Positions 48,511 to 60,205 of a stretch of 64,000 nucleotides of DNA are shown here, piece by piece (position 1 is the stretch's first letter; each line of letters opens with the position of its first letter). The DNA is taken from NCBI GenBank assembly GCA_021464415.1, contig CM038469.1:846501-910500 (forward strand), given 5' to 3'. Under the pieces are notes generated by a model. It was not told where the DNA came from. It did not search any database and saw only the letters and a program-made list of their open reading frames with translations. Made by a program: the position numbers and the translations under genes. Origin of the DNA: Lonicera japonica. Its lineage: Eukaryota; Streptophyta; Magnoliopsida; Dipsacales; Caprifoliaceae.

Positions 48511-49316
48511 TGATAGGGGCAATTGATAGGGTAAAATAGTTATTTCACCTTATGGACCAATCACAAAAGGACGTGTGGCTACCTTTGCTGACATGTGAAA
48601 ATAGAGTTAGGAGGTCTGGACCTCATGGTTGCGTGTCTAATAAAGCTTGTAGAGATGTTGAACAGTGTCTACTCTATGTTCGAAGCCACATGTCTCCAGA
48701 GCTCGACCTCCAGAGTTCCTTCACCAACCACTTTGTCAAAGTAGTTGACGAAGGCATGGGAGACTGACACCAACCCTGCAGGAAGTGCAGAACCTCTTTA
48801 ACTACATTAATTGCATACCAGTTGCATTTAATGCTCCGAATTAAGAGGAGAAGCAAGGTATTTAGCCGAGCATGTTGCAATGATGGGAGGGTGGCTGAAA
48901 GACAACTGCTCTGCACCTGCTAGACATCTTCTTCTCTTGTACACATTTAAGGAAGCATTTATTTCTTTTAACAATAGAGTTTTTTCATTACAAAACTACA
49001 CAAAGAAAGAAATACAGAGAGAGAGGTCCAAAAATATAGTATAGAGCTCCAAGAAATATATAACTCCTCCAACTGAAGTATTGTGAGATATAATTGCTAG
49101 AAAGACAACATTTGTTTGTAATCGGAACTCGTTCGTTATAATACAAAGTAACCCCAAGCTCCTAACTCTATTCACAAGAGGGTGATTAACTCCTATATCC
49201 ATAGAAGGGCAAATCTCCTCTATATATCTTTATCTTGTTCTTCGTCATTTCAATTATTACACAATCATTTGACTGTGTGGTCGGAAATAGATATGTTCCA
49301 GATTTTCGCACCAACA
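48511..49316 (-). repeat. 5' LTR (minus orientation)
   Basis: On the minus strand it starts TGTTGGTGCGAAAATC and ends GCCCCTATCA. The adjacent primer site reads TTGGTGCCCAATTAAG (from 48510 down). The outer flank is atatt (49317-49321); its partner is not found. The LTR call rests on TG...CA ends plus the abutting primer-like site. Confidence 0.65.
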
Positions 49317-50500
49317 ATATTAAATTTTATAAAAAGTTGGAGAAAAGAGATGAGTGATTTATGAAATGTTTTACATCTTTTTTTTTTCCATGAAAAATAT
49401 ATTTTAACCACCGTCTAATGAAATTTGATTAGTCGAAGAACCTAGAAGGTAATATAAAAATTCACCTTTTTTCCAACTTATCTTTGATCAAATTAGTGTG
49501 CAACTATTGGCTATACCCCTAACATCTTCAGGCATTAAAAAATAAAATGTAGTACTTAAAAAGTCACCACATTTTAGTCCATATTTGTGTGCCACAAGAT
49601 GTTTCAGAAGTGTAAATAACTACACTCTTAAATTTCTTGTCTATACAATAAATTTTCAATTTTTTTAATCAAATTCACCTTTAGTATTAAATATTTTTTG
49701 TATCAAATTTACCCTAGTATTAAATAGTTACTAAACTGATAAATTAGGAGCAAATCATAAGGGTATTTTACTCTCTTTTTTCTCTTTGCACAGTAGTCTT
49801 GAAATGATTTAACAAAATGTAATGTAAAATGTCTATATTATATTAACCACACTTGCTAGTTATAAAATATTCATGTTGCTTTGTATGACTTCTTTTTTTA
49901 AATCGTTTTTGCTCATTGGTTTTGATATAACATTTGTTATAAAACACATGTACTCAAATATTATATCAATAGTCATCAATTTTAACTAGGAGTTCACCAA
50001 GTAAATGGTTTGGGTTTTAACTAAGGTGGTACTTTTTTCAATTTTTAATCATGATCCTTAAAATCAAATTTCACATTTTCAGGGCTAAAAGTAGGGAAGA
50101 GCCACAGCCAAATAAAAGAGGGGCAATTACCAACCTATAATTACTTTTTAAAAGTAGAAATGTATTTATATTAGTCACGCTTTCCCCTCTTTAGATTTAC
50201 CAATAATATTAATCTTGCCTCATAATTCTAATCAAAAATAATAATAATACTATTTTTTTTAATTTCATAAAAATTGGCATTACTGTTATTAAGCTTGACC
50301 CTTTAAAAAAATTCTTAACTTTGCCACCCACTGAAATTCTAGAAGCAATGAAAAATTAACGATTTGAAATCTTCATAAAATAATGCAAGTAATGACTTGA
50401 AAACTACAAAAACCTTTTTTTTTCAAATTGATCAAATAAAATATAGAAAAACAATGGTAAAAGAAAAGTTGACGGGGGTAAGAAGAAGTATAAAGTAGTA
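49317..50500. other. Intergenic, AT-rich
   Basis: No gene or element recognised. Confidence 0.5.
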
Positions 50501-51225
50501 GGGGTGTTAAGGCCAATCTAAAAATCGACCAAACGGACCGAACCGATCTACACCAATTCGTAAATCCTTAAATCGAAAAAAAACCAAAACCAAACAAGAA
50601 AACCGAACCTAAACCGAATCATTTGGTTCGGGTTCGTGGCTAGCTAGTCCAAAACCGAACCAAACCAAACCAAACCGACTTATGTATAAGAAAATAAAAT
50701 ATATTAATATATATTATAAGGGCGCACGTTAAATATACTATGATACACAAAAGATGGACTTTTATAAGTTTATGTTCCTTATTAATTGCATGATGTGACT
50801 CTCTTAAAAAATGTGATTAATGCGTACCCTTTTTATTGAATTAACTACATGATACTAAGATTTTTTTTTTCACATACATGATGTTGAGATAATTCATCAT
50901 TTTATTTAATGCGTTTTTTTCTTGTAAATGTACTATTAAAATAATAACTAAATAGAGAATATGGTTTCTATATGTTTGTTCCTTAATTTTAGAAAACCAT
51001 GACCTTAATTTGAATCTGAATCAATATTGCATTACTGTTAGTATTCAACTGTTATGTTAAACTGATTTAGAAAAAAAATGTCAAAATAGAACCAAAAATT
51101 TTGGTCCGGATTTGGGTTTAGAAGATTTAAAAACTGAAACTGAAGTTAACCGAAACCAAATTTTTACATTTGGTTTGAGTTTGAGGTACTTTAATTTCTA
51201 TTCCGACCAAAACCGAAAACACCCC
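50501..51225. mobile_element. Inverted-repeat DNA element
   Basis: Left end GGGGTGTT followed by a region rich in 'ccgaaccgaacc/ggttcggg'. Right end 'ccgaccaaaaccgaaaacacccc'-like, in reverse GGGGTGTTTTCGGTTTTGG. The two sides contain complementary CCGAAACC-type tracts that could form a long hairpin. TA occurs on both flanks. Family not assigned. Confidence 0.55.
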
Positions 51226-51542
51226 TATAAAGAGGAGAAAGTTTTTAAGTGTTCATATTTTAGAGAGAGATTTAAAGGAGAGGGAGATTTAAATCAGAAA
51301 TCAAGAAAAATGTTGAGGGGGTAAAATGACGAGAGAGAGAGAGAGAGAGAGAGAGAGGAGGATTTTGTGTTTAGATTTTAGAGAGATATTTACTTGAGAA
51401 GAGAGGAGAGAAACAATGGACAAATGAAGTAAGAAAGAGAGATAAAGAGGCCCACACATTCTATTCCTCTTCTTCTTCTTTTTTTATTCTAAGCCCAAAA
51501 TAACCATTGTCCTTGAGTTTCTTAGATTAGAAGTAAATATTA
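51226..51542. repeat. Intergenic with a GA microsatellite
   Basis: (GA)n at about 51330-51357, surrounded by purine-rich sequence. No gene. Confidence 0.7.
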
Positions 51543-51828
51543 CTCCATCTATCTTAATTTAATTATCACATTTTAAAAAATTAAAAATTAAAGAGACATA
51601 ATGATTATTCCAAGAGAGAATACTTATTTTCAAAAATGTCCTTTACTTTTCTTCTCATAAAAAAGGTGGTGGGATTCAAAATAAAAAAAAAAGTGTAGGG
51701 AGCTTAAAGGGTAATATTGAAAATAAAAATATTATTATAATTAATGACATATTAAATGTGAAAAGTAGACAATTATTTTGGGACATCTATAAATGGAATA
51801 ATGAAGAATTAAATTGGGACGGAAGGAG
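51543..51828. mobile_element. Stowaway-like MITE
   Basis: Left end CTCCATCTATCTTAATTTAA; right end in reverse CTCCTTCCGTCCCAATTTAA. TA precedes the left end (51541-51542); the right-hand TA appears mutated. Internal 'gggacatctataaatggaat' matches the phrase in the Stowaway copy at 7517-7769 (gggacatcaaaaaatgg). Confidence 0.7.
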
Positions 51829-52377
51829 TTTTTATTATAGTCACATCAACAATGCCTAGTTTTATACTATAGATATAGTCATATAGATATTAAATCAAAT
51901 TCATTTTCTTTCTTTTCTTCAATCTATTTAAACAATAGTTGATTTCGTTTCTTCTTCTTTTTTTTTTTTCCATCTTTACCTATCTAAACAATAATAAAAT
52001 TAAATTCATTCATTTCCATTCCATTCATTTCCCTCTTAATTAACCATTTTATTTCCATTCCCCTCTCAATTCAAATAGACTGTTAGGTTGTTGGAGTCGC
52101 GGTTAACAAACCAAAGTCACAAAGGCAAGGGCAGGGGCTGAGCCAGCAAGAAGAGAGTACCTAATCTACTCTTGCACAGCACAGGATTCAATTACAAATG
52201 GTTGGTCATCCATCAGAATCTTCCGATTGTTCCATCTACTTGTTATATTCTCTAATTATTAGTACTCAATTGCTTCTGATGAGCCAATGCACACATTTTT
52301 CCTTTTTGCTGTAAAACAAAATTCCATTTTTTTATTATTATTATCAGTAATAAAAAGATATAATTTGCACGCTGCCA
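51829..52377. other. Intergenic
   Basis: AT-rich with pyrimidine runs. No gene or element identified. Confidence 0.4.
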
Positions 52378-53489
52378 CGAAAGGTGCAAAGCTTCCGGTT
52401 GCTGCTAAGAAGAAACCAGTAGGATTATTTTAATGGAGTAATGGACTATGGATTGTTTACGCATATCTATGGATAACCTTGGAGCAAGGTTGACCTTACC
52501 TTGTTAATCTTTAGGAATATGTTTGTTTTTTCCGGAGGTGGTCTCCATTATTTGAGAAACATCCGAAACAATTGGGGATAGGAGGGGCATTGCCTCTAGA
52601 GAAAGATGTGCTTCGATTCATGAAATGTTAGAAAAAAAAAAAAGGAAACAAGCACATGAGACTGTGAGAGTGAATGTTACAATTTACGGCAGGTTTTGCA
52701 TAAGCATTGATATGAATAGAGTTCATTGGCTTTGTTAGTCATGAAATTCATGAATGACTTTCACGGACTTCAGAAATGATATGAAGCATGTATTGACAGG
52801 ATCATCAAGCTCATGCATAACAGACTTCTCAGGAAGAATCTCAAATATATCGAGGCTTCAATATACCATTATTTGTTGCTTTTGAGAAACGCTTCATGAA
52901 GTGTTTCCCTTATACATTTGTTATCCTATATGACTATATATGCACGTGTTTATCTGAGATAGAAAATCCTGTTTTCACTTGTAGTTTTGACCTCCGCGAG
53001 TTTGAAAGGAGCTGAAGTACTGTGTTTTGGTTCATCAAGCTTATTTGGATGTTGTATTGCGGATACTGAACTTATATATAGCACTTGTTTTCTCAGATGC
53101 ATGCAGCAGCAATTCTCTTCAAACTGCCTCTAAAATACGGGCCTTTGGATAAAGCGGCCAAAAAAGAGCGTCTAATTAAAAGGGGTTCATGGCTGAGGCA
53201 GAGGGAAAGGCTCCAGAGGCTAAGAAGCTTATTGTCGTGACTCGTGAGGTATGGTCTGAACCATGTTACTACCTTGTCGAGCTGGTCAGTCTTTACATTT
53301 CTCTGTGGTTAATGCTCATGATGTGGTCTTGATGTCAGATTGTCCATAAGAAAACAACACTGGTTTTGTGCTTGACAACAGTCAAGAACGAAGATAAAAT
53401 AGATTTCAGCAGAATTTTGGTCTACTATTGCTTTCTGCCAATATTCCAATTCCGCCAATCCTTTCAATATTTCTTGTAGAATAAAGCAC

Positions 53490-54205
53490 GGCCTGTCCCT
53501 TGTAGCCTAGTGGCATCCTCTTTGGTTTTGTATTAGAGAGGTCACAGGCAGTGGCGTAGGCAGGAATTTCCGGCCGGGGGTGCGCAATTTTCAGCCGGAG
53601 GAGGAATTTGTTCCTCTTTTGCTATAATACTTCTTCATTCTAAAATTAGCCCTATAAATTCTACATTTATTAAATTAATAATCAATTGCATATCATAACA
53701 ATCATATTATTTCTATTCGTGTAATGGCCGTTATGTTAATAATCAATTGTATATCATAACATCCAATTGTCTTATGGCCGTTATGTTTTTTTTTATATAC
53801 ATATACGAACAAATATAAAATTTGATTAAAGAGAAATAATTCAAACAGAACTTGTTTTCCTATTTTTTTTTATACATATACGAACAATGGAGAAGAGAAC
53901 GGAACAAGAAATGGGAGAGAGTCTCGGGTTTTCTCTTTTCACTTAAGTGTATTTCAATTTTCCAAATACCCCTCCACTTTTATTTCTTACAATTATATAC
54001 CCTCAACTATAAATTTATATGCTTATGCATATAAGTTCCTATATTTTTTTAAAAAAAATAAATTGCCGAAATCGTTGGGGGTGCGCGCGCAGCCTCTCAC
54101 CATAGTGTGGCTACGCCCATGGTCACAAGTTCAAAACCCATGAACGTGATATTTGAACTTAATAAAAAGTGGTGGTATTTAATAAAAATTCATAGTTTGG
54201 GCAAC
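53490..54205 (+). mobile_element. tRNA-derived SINE, split by a MITE
   Basis: Pol III A-box-like TAGCCTAGTGG (53503-53513) and, after the insert, a B-box-like AGTTCAAAACC (54128-54138). Without the insert these boxes are about 50 bp apart, fitting a tRNA-related SINE head. The tail after the B box is AT-rich. Borders are approximate. Confidence 0.6.
53549..54121. mobile_element. hAT-like MITE inserted in the SINE
   Basis: Left end CAGTGGCGTAGGCAGGAATT; right end in reverse CATGGGCGTAGCCACACTAT. Both ends lead into GGGGGTGCGC-type sequence in mirror orientation. Flanks GTCACAGG (53541-53548) and GTCACAAG (54122-54129) agree at 6 of 8 bases, consistent with an aged 8-bp duplication. Confidence 0.65.
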
Positions 54206-54545
54206 AAAATTCTGTGTCTTGCCTTGACGTTAGAACTTCCATAAGAAAACAGCATTGGTTTTGTGCTTGACAACGGTCAAGAACGAAGATAAAATGGATT
54301 TCAGCAGAATTTTGGAGGCTATTAAGGTATGTCGCATTATTATATTATTATTCAACTTGTGGAGCTTCTTTATATGTTTATTTCGAATTCAATTTGATTT
54401 ATCGTTTTCCGTAACGGATTCAGGCTAATTTAAACGATTAGTATGAAGAGTACACAAAGAAGAGGGGAGGTGGGATCATGAGTTCCAAATCCCAAGCAAA
54501 GACCAAGGCAAAAGCAAGGCTCCCAGCCAAAACATTATCATATTT

Positions 54546-55619
54546 TGCCTGCTTCTCATGTTATAAGACATTATTTTAGGGCTTTTGTCCTCCCCATTTT
54601 GTCACGTTCAGAATTTCTGATTATGGAGTTCTCGGGCAAATGCCAAATTATATGGTATTGGCCTGCTGTTACATATATGTGCTAGACTTCAAGTGCATTG
54701 CGCAACTTGTAAAAGTTTCTTAATATTGTCTTGATGACCTTTTTAAACACTTGACCGAACTGAACACTTTGCTTTAAAACATTTTAAAATAATTTAAATA
54801 TCAAGAATTATCAAGTATAATATCACACCCTCAACATTTCTATCTAGCTTGGTCAATCCTTTTGCTACATAATGCTAGAGAATCTTAACTTGAGTGAAAA
54901 AGGTAACTAGAATAGTAATATGAACTAATATCATGCACATACGCGGTTCAATTTTGTTTACCTTTAATTTACCCGGTAATGGTTAATACAACCCTCAAAT
55001 TTGATTACTTGAAATATATAGTAAGATAAGTTTAAAATGTAATTGCTCATAATTGAGTATAGATACGAGGTATGCCACTATGAGGTACAAGTAATATATA
55101 TAAATATAGATGCAAGTACTTCAAATCTTATCAATACAGAAAATCAAAAAGAAAAATGAATTCTCAATCCAATAATTTAAGCATTGGATACTACAAATCA
55201 CGCATGAATTATTATTTTCCATTAGTGATCGCCCACAGTAGATTAGATGATCGATCATGACCTGTGTAAATATTCATTATATTGATTTTTTAATTTTTTT
55301 TTTGGGTATGATGTTATAATGGTTGTAACAATGATGAAACCTAGTGGATTTAAGGTTGGATCTGTGACAAAAGGATGGGATTCCATACATGCATAAAAGG
55401 CTAAGAAAAACTAAATATTATATAACCATTGATCGCGCATAATAATATTTAGACTTTGGGTCAAACGAAGAATAATAAGCTTCTTCAAACACACTGCAGG
55501 GTTAAAAAAACCCTCAATAATAATAAAATCCAAGTTCATTTGAGATTTCAACCAATAAAAGTACATATTTAAGAGACTTTTTCTCCCTGCCATTGAAGGG
55601 TAAGTAATGATTCATATCT
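54546..55619. other. Intergenic
   Basis: AT-rich sequence downstream of both the eL8 pseudogene and the SDR gene. Nothing recognised. Confidence 0.45.
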
Positions 55620-55745
55620 CGCAATTCATATATTTGTAAGAGAAGATACGGAGACACTACGTATAAAATTTCAAGCGAGGCCACAATTCATATATTTGTA
55701 AGAGAAGATATGGAGACGCTACATATAAGATTTCATGCGAGGCCG
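55620..55745. repeat. Tandem duplication over the SDR stop codon
   Basis: Two copies of a roughly 63-bp unit (around 'aattcatatatttgtaagag' and 'atttcatgcgaggcc'). The inner copy contains the last codons and stop of the SDR gene; the outer copy lies in its 3' flank. Confidence 0.85.
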
Positions 55746-56583
55746 TACCAAAGATTGAGCACCATCAACGTAAATGGTGGTGCCAGTCATGTAGCGGGAG
55801 CCGTCACTGATCAAATAGAGAACAGTGGAAGAAAGATCACTTTTAACATCAAGCCATCTGTGAAGAGGGACAGCTTCCTTGACCATCTTCTCTGCCCTCT
55901 CCTTCCCAACGGATAACGGAAACTCGTCATTAATGTGCAAGCCCCGTGCAATTGCGTTAACCCTGATCTGGTATTTGCCAATATCCATTGCAGCTGTCTG
56001 AACCATTTTTATTGTATTAGCAACAAGAAGCATGAATATATATATAGATATATATATATCAATCACTCCACTCTTGATTAACATGATAAGATCATAGAAA
56101 AGTTAATAAAATATGTGTTCTATCCATCATTCCGTTGTGTTATACAGTTAGCATGTGGTTTTCTTACTACTTTTATGTATCTATAGTATTGATCCTGTTA
56201 ATCAGTTTCCTTCCATATTTTGAGCATCAGTGTGGAGAAATCTCTCTAATTACATGGAATTGTGATCCATTTCACTCTTAATTATCAAATCTATATAACT
56301 CCTTCCCGGTCAAATTCTGATAAAGAGAAAATATCTGAAGGAGATGGGAGACCCCAAATAGCCAGATGATAGCACCATCAACATAAGAAGAAAAGTCGGG
56401 CACATGTGATGAATCTAGCTGCAAGAAGAAGTGTTATAGCCCGTAATCTTTCAAAAGCAGCAAATTCGATTTTTTTTTAATTTACAGGAAACAGTGATAT
56501 TTTTGCACATCGTGTGGTCTTTTGCTTTGGACACCCTTCCGAGGAAAGTGCTTTCGAAGTACCACGTGACTGGAAGTTATTAT

Positions 56584-56614
<31 letters not shown>

Positions 56615-58072
56615 GAAGAAGATTCATGCTGTCTTTCAATGTATTGATTCTTCTTTGTCTTGTGAAGGACTTTCCTCCTAGACATGTAATATCTCTTTTA
56701 TTATTCTATAAAATTCATCCAATGTTAAAAGAAAGGTCCTTGATTCCTATCATCATAAGCAGGCTAGCAATAAGAATGGATCGGGTATGGGAAAATTGCA
56801 AGTGCAGAAAAATGTGAAAAAAGAAAGAGAAAAGTTGAGTAGTTGAGTTACCCTAACTAACTGCTGAACACCAGCCAAACAAGAACCAAAAGCAGCAGCA
56901 CCAGGATATATCCCTCTCTCAGAACCGATGATTGAGCCCAAGAAAACAATGGATCCACCTACTCCTGACTTGCGATCCCGCATTCTCCTGCCAACAGCTT
57001 TCAGCAGGTACCAGGCAGACATAAAATTTACTTTAACTATCTTTTTGAACTCACATTCACCCAACTCAAGGGGGTCTTGCATCTTTCCTGTTTCAATAAG
57101 AGGGAACATCAATTGTACAAGTGTTCAAACCCAATTACGCTGCAAGTGCAAACCTAAACAAGAGAATATATGCAAATAGATTATCATGATGTAAATTAGT
57201 AACTGAGTATCATAGCATTATTGATCTGAGTCCATCGTATGCAGATATCAAAATTAATGTGGCACCAAGCAAACACCCTTGGCAGCAGCCAAACTCCGTG
57301 GTGGCATCCACAAATGCCTCCCTGCCTGGAGGAGTGCTTGATAAGCTCCTCCCACCAGAGCTAGAGGGCATCCTAAAACCATTTTAAGGGATAATATGCC
57401 ACAATCATATGTACTTACAATCATATCAGCTTCCTAAACTATCTATTTCTCCACATCCATTTGATTGATTGCCCAGAAAATTTTTAAATGAAGAAGAACT
57501 GAACTCGGTTTGGTTGAATGGTTGTAGCTGCATGAAATTTGGTCATTACGGTTTTCTGCAGCCGGTATTCATCAAATTCTGTTTTTGTAATTCCAAGTCT
57601 CTTATTCTTTTCTAGCCCCAACTTTTGCATTTGAAAGAAATCTGATGGTCAATTTGACATGCCTTTGCGACTTCAGGTTTTTAGAGATAACAAATAAGCC
57701 CCCATAAAGTGGTTTGGGTTCAAGAAAGCTTAACATTTCTCAGTTTTTACAGAAACAATGAACTTGGTTTTTACTAATTTGTTTAGTTTTATATTGTTTG
57801 TTTAATTTATTGTTTTAAGAATGTTAAAAGAAAATTGAGTACTACCTTCATAAGAAAAACAATGGACTAAAGCATCCAAATTTCCCAAAATAAGGGAGGC
57901 CTTGTGGACAGCTTCATCAAAAGCAGCCTCTCTATCGTCTTCCATATCCAACCCAACCACTTCCACCCCACTCCTACTACTACTACTACTGACCCCCCCG
58001 CCTTCTATTACTTTCTCCAACGCGCTCTTCAGACGGCTCTCGTTACCCATCAAAACCACCCTTCAAAAACAC

Positions 58073-58154
<82 letters not shown>

Positions 58155-58508
58155 GTAAAGATCCAAAGCTTATTATTAGTAGACAAACAGAACAACTTGA
58201 AGAACTTTATATATTTTACATACATCTCTTTACTTGGTTTTACCTCCTCAGCACATATGCATCAAATGAATTCTCACTCCATATGCGCCGAGCCATTATA
58301 TTTTCTTTTTTCATTACCCAATACTCATTAGGCGCATACGCCGCATACGAGTCAAGGAGGTAAAACCTAGTAACTAACGAGGTGTGTGTATTTAGCACAG
58401 AGAGAGGGGGATATACCTGCAACCGTGTTTAGATAAATCGTGGGCAATGTTGAGAGAAACCTCATCGCCATCGGAGGTGAGCAACACATTCTTTACCTGA
58501 TTTTCCAT
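55719..58508 (-). CDS. Short-chain dehydrogenase/reductase (SDR), atypical active site
   Basis: Four exons with GT-AG borders: 58508-58417, 58060-57846, 57087-56852, 55997-55719; 822 nt, 273 aa, no stop. The fold is that of FabG-like classical SDRs: [15 protein letters not shown] (helix with catalytic Asn123), [14 protein letters not shown] (Ser154), [13 protein letters not shown], and the C-terminal [12 protein letters not shown]. Key residues differ from the family rule. The cofactor loop TGxxxGxG is TSDGDEVS (11-18) with all three glycines changed. NNAG is replaced near residues 97-100 (HCFS). The YxxxK pair reads F169-GSC-L173, so both catalytic Tyr and Lys are absent. I recall a plant group with similar N-terminus and a PGAAAYGSC motif, so the Lys loss may be lineage-wide and Phe169 specific. 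Function unknown; it may be a non-catalytic or altered enzyme. No organelle signal seen. Confidence 0.85.
56587..56614 (+). repeat. Poly-A run in an SDR intron
   Basis: About 26-28 A, followed by GAAGAAGA. On the gene strand this is a poly-T stretch in the last intron. Confidence 0.9.
58070..58154 (+). repeat. (AAT)n microsatellite in the first SDR intron
   Basis: About 28 uninterrupted AAT/ATA units, starting about 10 bp from the exon 2 acceptor. This gives the poly-Asn and poly-Ile frames on the two strands, which are not genes. Confidence 0.95.
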
Positions 58509-58599
58509 GCTATCTATCTTAACTAAACTAACAAAGCAAGAAAAGTTGAATGGGATTGTGATATGGTAACAACAAAGCGGAAGCTACTACCTTCACCTG

Positions 58600-58757
58600 T
58601 ACAAAGGGAAAGGGAAAAACAAATAAATAAGAGCGAGTATGTTCAATCAAATGTTAAATAGGACCACGAAAACCTAATTGTTGAGAAAGAGGTTTTTCCT
58701 TTTTCTTTTTGAGGATTCGAAAGAGTCAACGGAATTTAGGTCCTCCCAACTTAAATT
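58600..58757 (+). repeat. Duplicated block A (copy 1), upstream of SDR
   Basis: Closely matches 60690-60843 in the same orientation (for example 'atcaaatgttaaataggacc' and 'cctaattgttgagaaagagg'). It directly precedes the SDR start codon region, so it is likely part of its promoter or 5'UTR. Confidence 0.85.
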
Positions 58758-59283
58758 TAGGCGTGGATTTAGTATAATACCGTACCATATTAAATATATT
58801 ATGTATTGTATTAAAAATTTAGTACGCTAAAATATATTATTATTGTCGTACTAAAACTTTCGGTATACCAAGTTTGATATATTAAAAAATTTGGTATAGT
58901 ATAATATGGTACAATAAATTATCAAAAAGTCAAGTTTACTAATAAGAGAAAAAAACAATAGGCGTTTTTGTTTTCTTTTGGTTACGTAGGTTTTTTATTT
59001 TCAATATTTTATTATGGAACATTGGAACCTATTAAAATAAAATATAAAAAAAACAAGCAGCAAGCTAATAACCGTAATTAACTGTGGGCACAAAACATAA
59101 AAGACAAAACAGTGGGCACAAATCAAGCCTTCATGAATAAACCTAGCCTATCAAAATAAAGAAAAATAAACAAGAGTGCTAACAAAGCAACTATTAATTT
59201 CTACATTACTTAGCATAAACTTAACAAAGTAATAATAGCCTTTTGTAAGCTAAAGACCAAAGCCAACAGTGGGCACAAAGCCT
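58758..59283 (+). repeat. Duplicated block B (copy 1)
   Basis: Matches 59700-60205 over about 510 bp in the same orientation. The first 160 bases contain palindromic 'ggtatggta/taccatacc'-type sequence, as in some MITEs. Copy 1 is the more mutated in that part. Confidence 0.88.
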
Positions 59284-59699
59284 TCTTTTTTCTCTACCAT
59301 CTCATTAATATTGCTTCTTATTTATCATAATCCAAGTTTCAAACTTTCCACCAATAATTTTGTGCTTTGATTTGATTGTGATTTCTTGATTTTGAGAGCT
59401 CAAATGATAAAGAAGTAAGTCTCTTCTCTCTATCTTTTTACTTGAAGCAATGAAATGTGATTGTGAATGGGGAAAATGGGAGATATAGGTTTAATTATTT
59501 GGGTTAATGTTTGATTAGTTTATTAAAAAATGAATAAATAGATAGGTTAATGTTTTAAGTATTAGATGAATAAGTTAGATAATGATTAAGTAAGAGGGTG
59601 TTTGTAACAAAAAAGTGGGGTGTTGAAAAATGAGTTTTATCAAATTATAGATGGTGGTGTTTGTGACAAAATTGAGGGGTGTAAATAATAGCACCCTAA
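59284..59699 (+). other. Spacer between the two B blocks
   Basis: AT-rich. About 59595-59695 resembles one end of the MITE family at 7993-8426 and 60891-61262 (gagggtgtttgtaac, gtgtaaataatagcaccc). Confidence 0.45.
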
Positions 59700-60205
59700 A
59701 TTTAGGGGTGGATTTGCTACAATACCGTACCATACCAAATGTACCATGTACCGTACTAAAAATTTGGTACGCCAAAATCTATTACCACTGTCGTATCAAA
59801 ACTTTCGGTATACCAAAAAAATTGGTATGGTATAGTATGGTACGGTAGATTACCAAAAAGTCAAGCTTACTAATAAGAGGAAAAACTAGTAGGCGTTTTT
59901 ATTTTCTTTTGGGTACATAGGCTTTTTTACTTTCAATATTTTATTATGGAACATTGGAACCTATTAAAACAAAGAAAACAAGCATAAAGCTAACAACCGT
60001 AATCAACCATGGGCACAAAACATAAAAGACAAAACAGTGGGCACAAATCAAGCCTTCATGAATAAACCTAGCCTATCAAAATAAAGAAAAATAAGTAGGA
60101 AGCTAACAAAGCAATTATTAATTTCTACATTACTTAGCATAAACTTAACAAAGTAATAATAGCCTTTTGTAAGCTAAAGACCAAAGCCAATAGCGGGCAC
60201 AAAAC
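59700..60205 (+). repeat. Duplicated block B (copy 2)
   Basis: Second copy of 58758-59283; see there. Block A does not accompany it on its left. Confidence 0.88.

Larger units (their letters stand above)
46086..49316 (-). mobile_element. LTR retrotransposon remnant with 5' LTR and gag-like gene
   Basis: Reads right to left: an 806-bp LTR (48511-49316), a primer site touching it (48501-48510), about 700 bp of leader, then a spliced gag-like gene. No pol is seen, and the 3' LTR is not found before the CACTA element. The layout resembles non-autonomous gypsy-type elements. Confidence 0.7.
52378..54545 (+). pseudogene. Ribosomal protein eL8 (RPL7a) unprocessed pseudogene
   Basis: Scattered pieces of the cytosolic large-subunit protein eL8/L7a are present in order. 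52380-52428 reads KGAKLPVAAKKKPV (N-terminus). 53112-53178 reads KLPLKYGPLDKAAKKERLIK. 53191-53265 reads MAEAEGKAPEAKK in another frame, then YGLNHVT. 53345-53422 reads [18 protein letters not shown]. 54240-54326 repeats it as [20 protein letters not shown], then FSRILEAIK and a GT donor. 54424-54545 reads ANLND, an in-frame TAG (54439-54441), then YEEY and [17 protein letters not shown]. The intron 54327-54423 has GT-AG ends, so this came from genomic DNA, not retroposition. Frameshifts, lost exons, the stop and an exon duplicated around inserted elements make it non-functional. Confidence 0.88.

Noticed and set aside
57250..57375. Exon-like frame ([20 protein letters not shown]) in an SDR intron
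   Set aside because: It has an acceptor-like AG but no assignable family and would disrupt the SDR frame; left unannotated.
58043..58225. Poly-Ile and poly-Asn proteins
   Set aside because: Translation of the (AAT)n microsatellite in the SDR intron.
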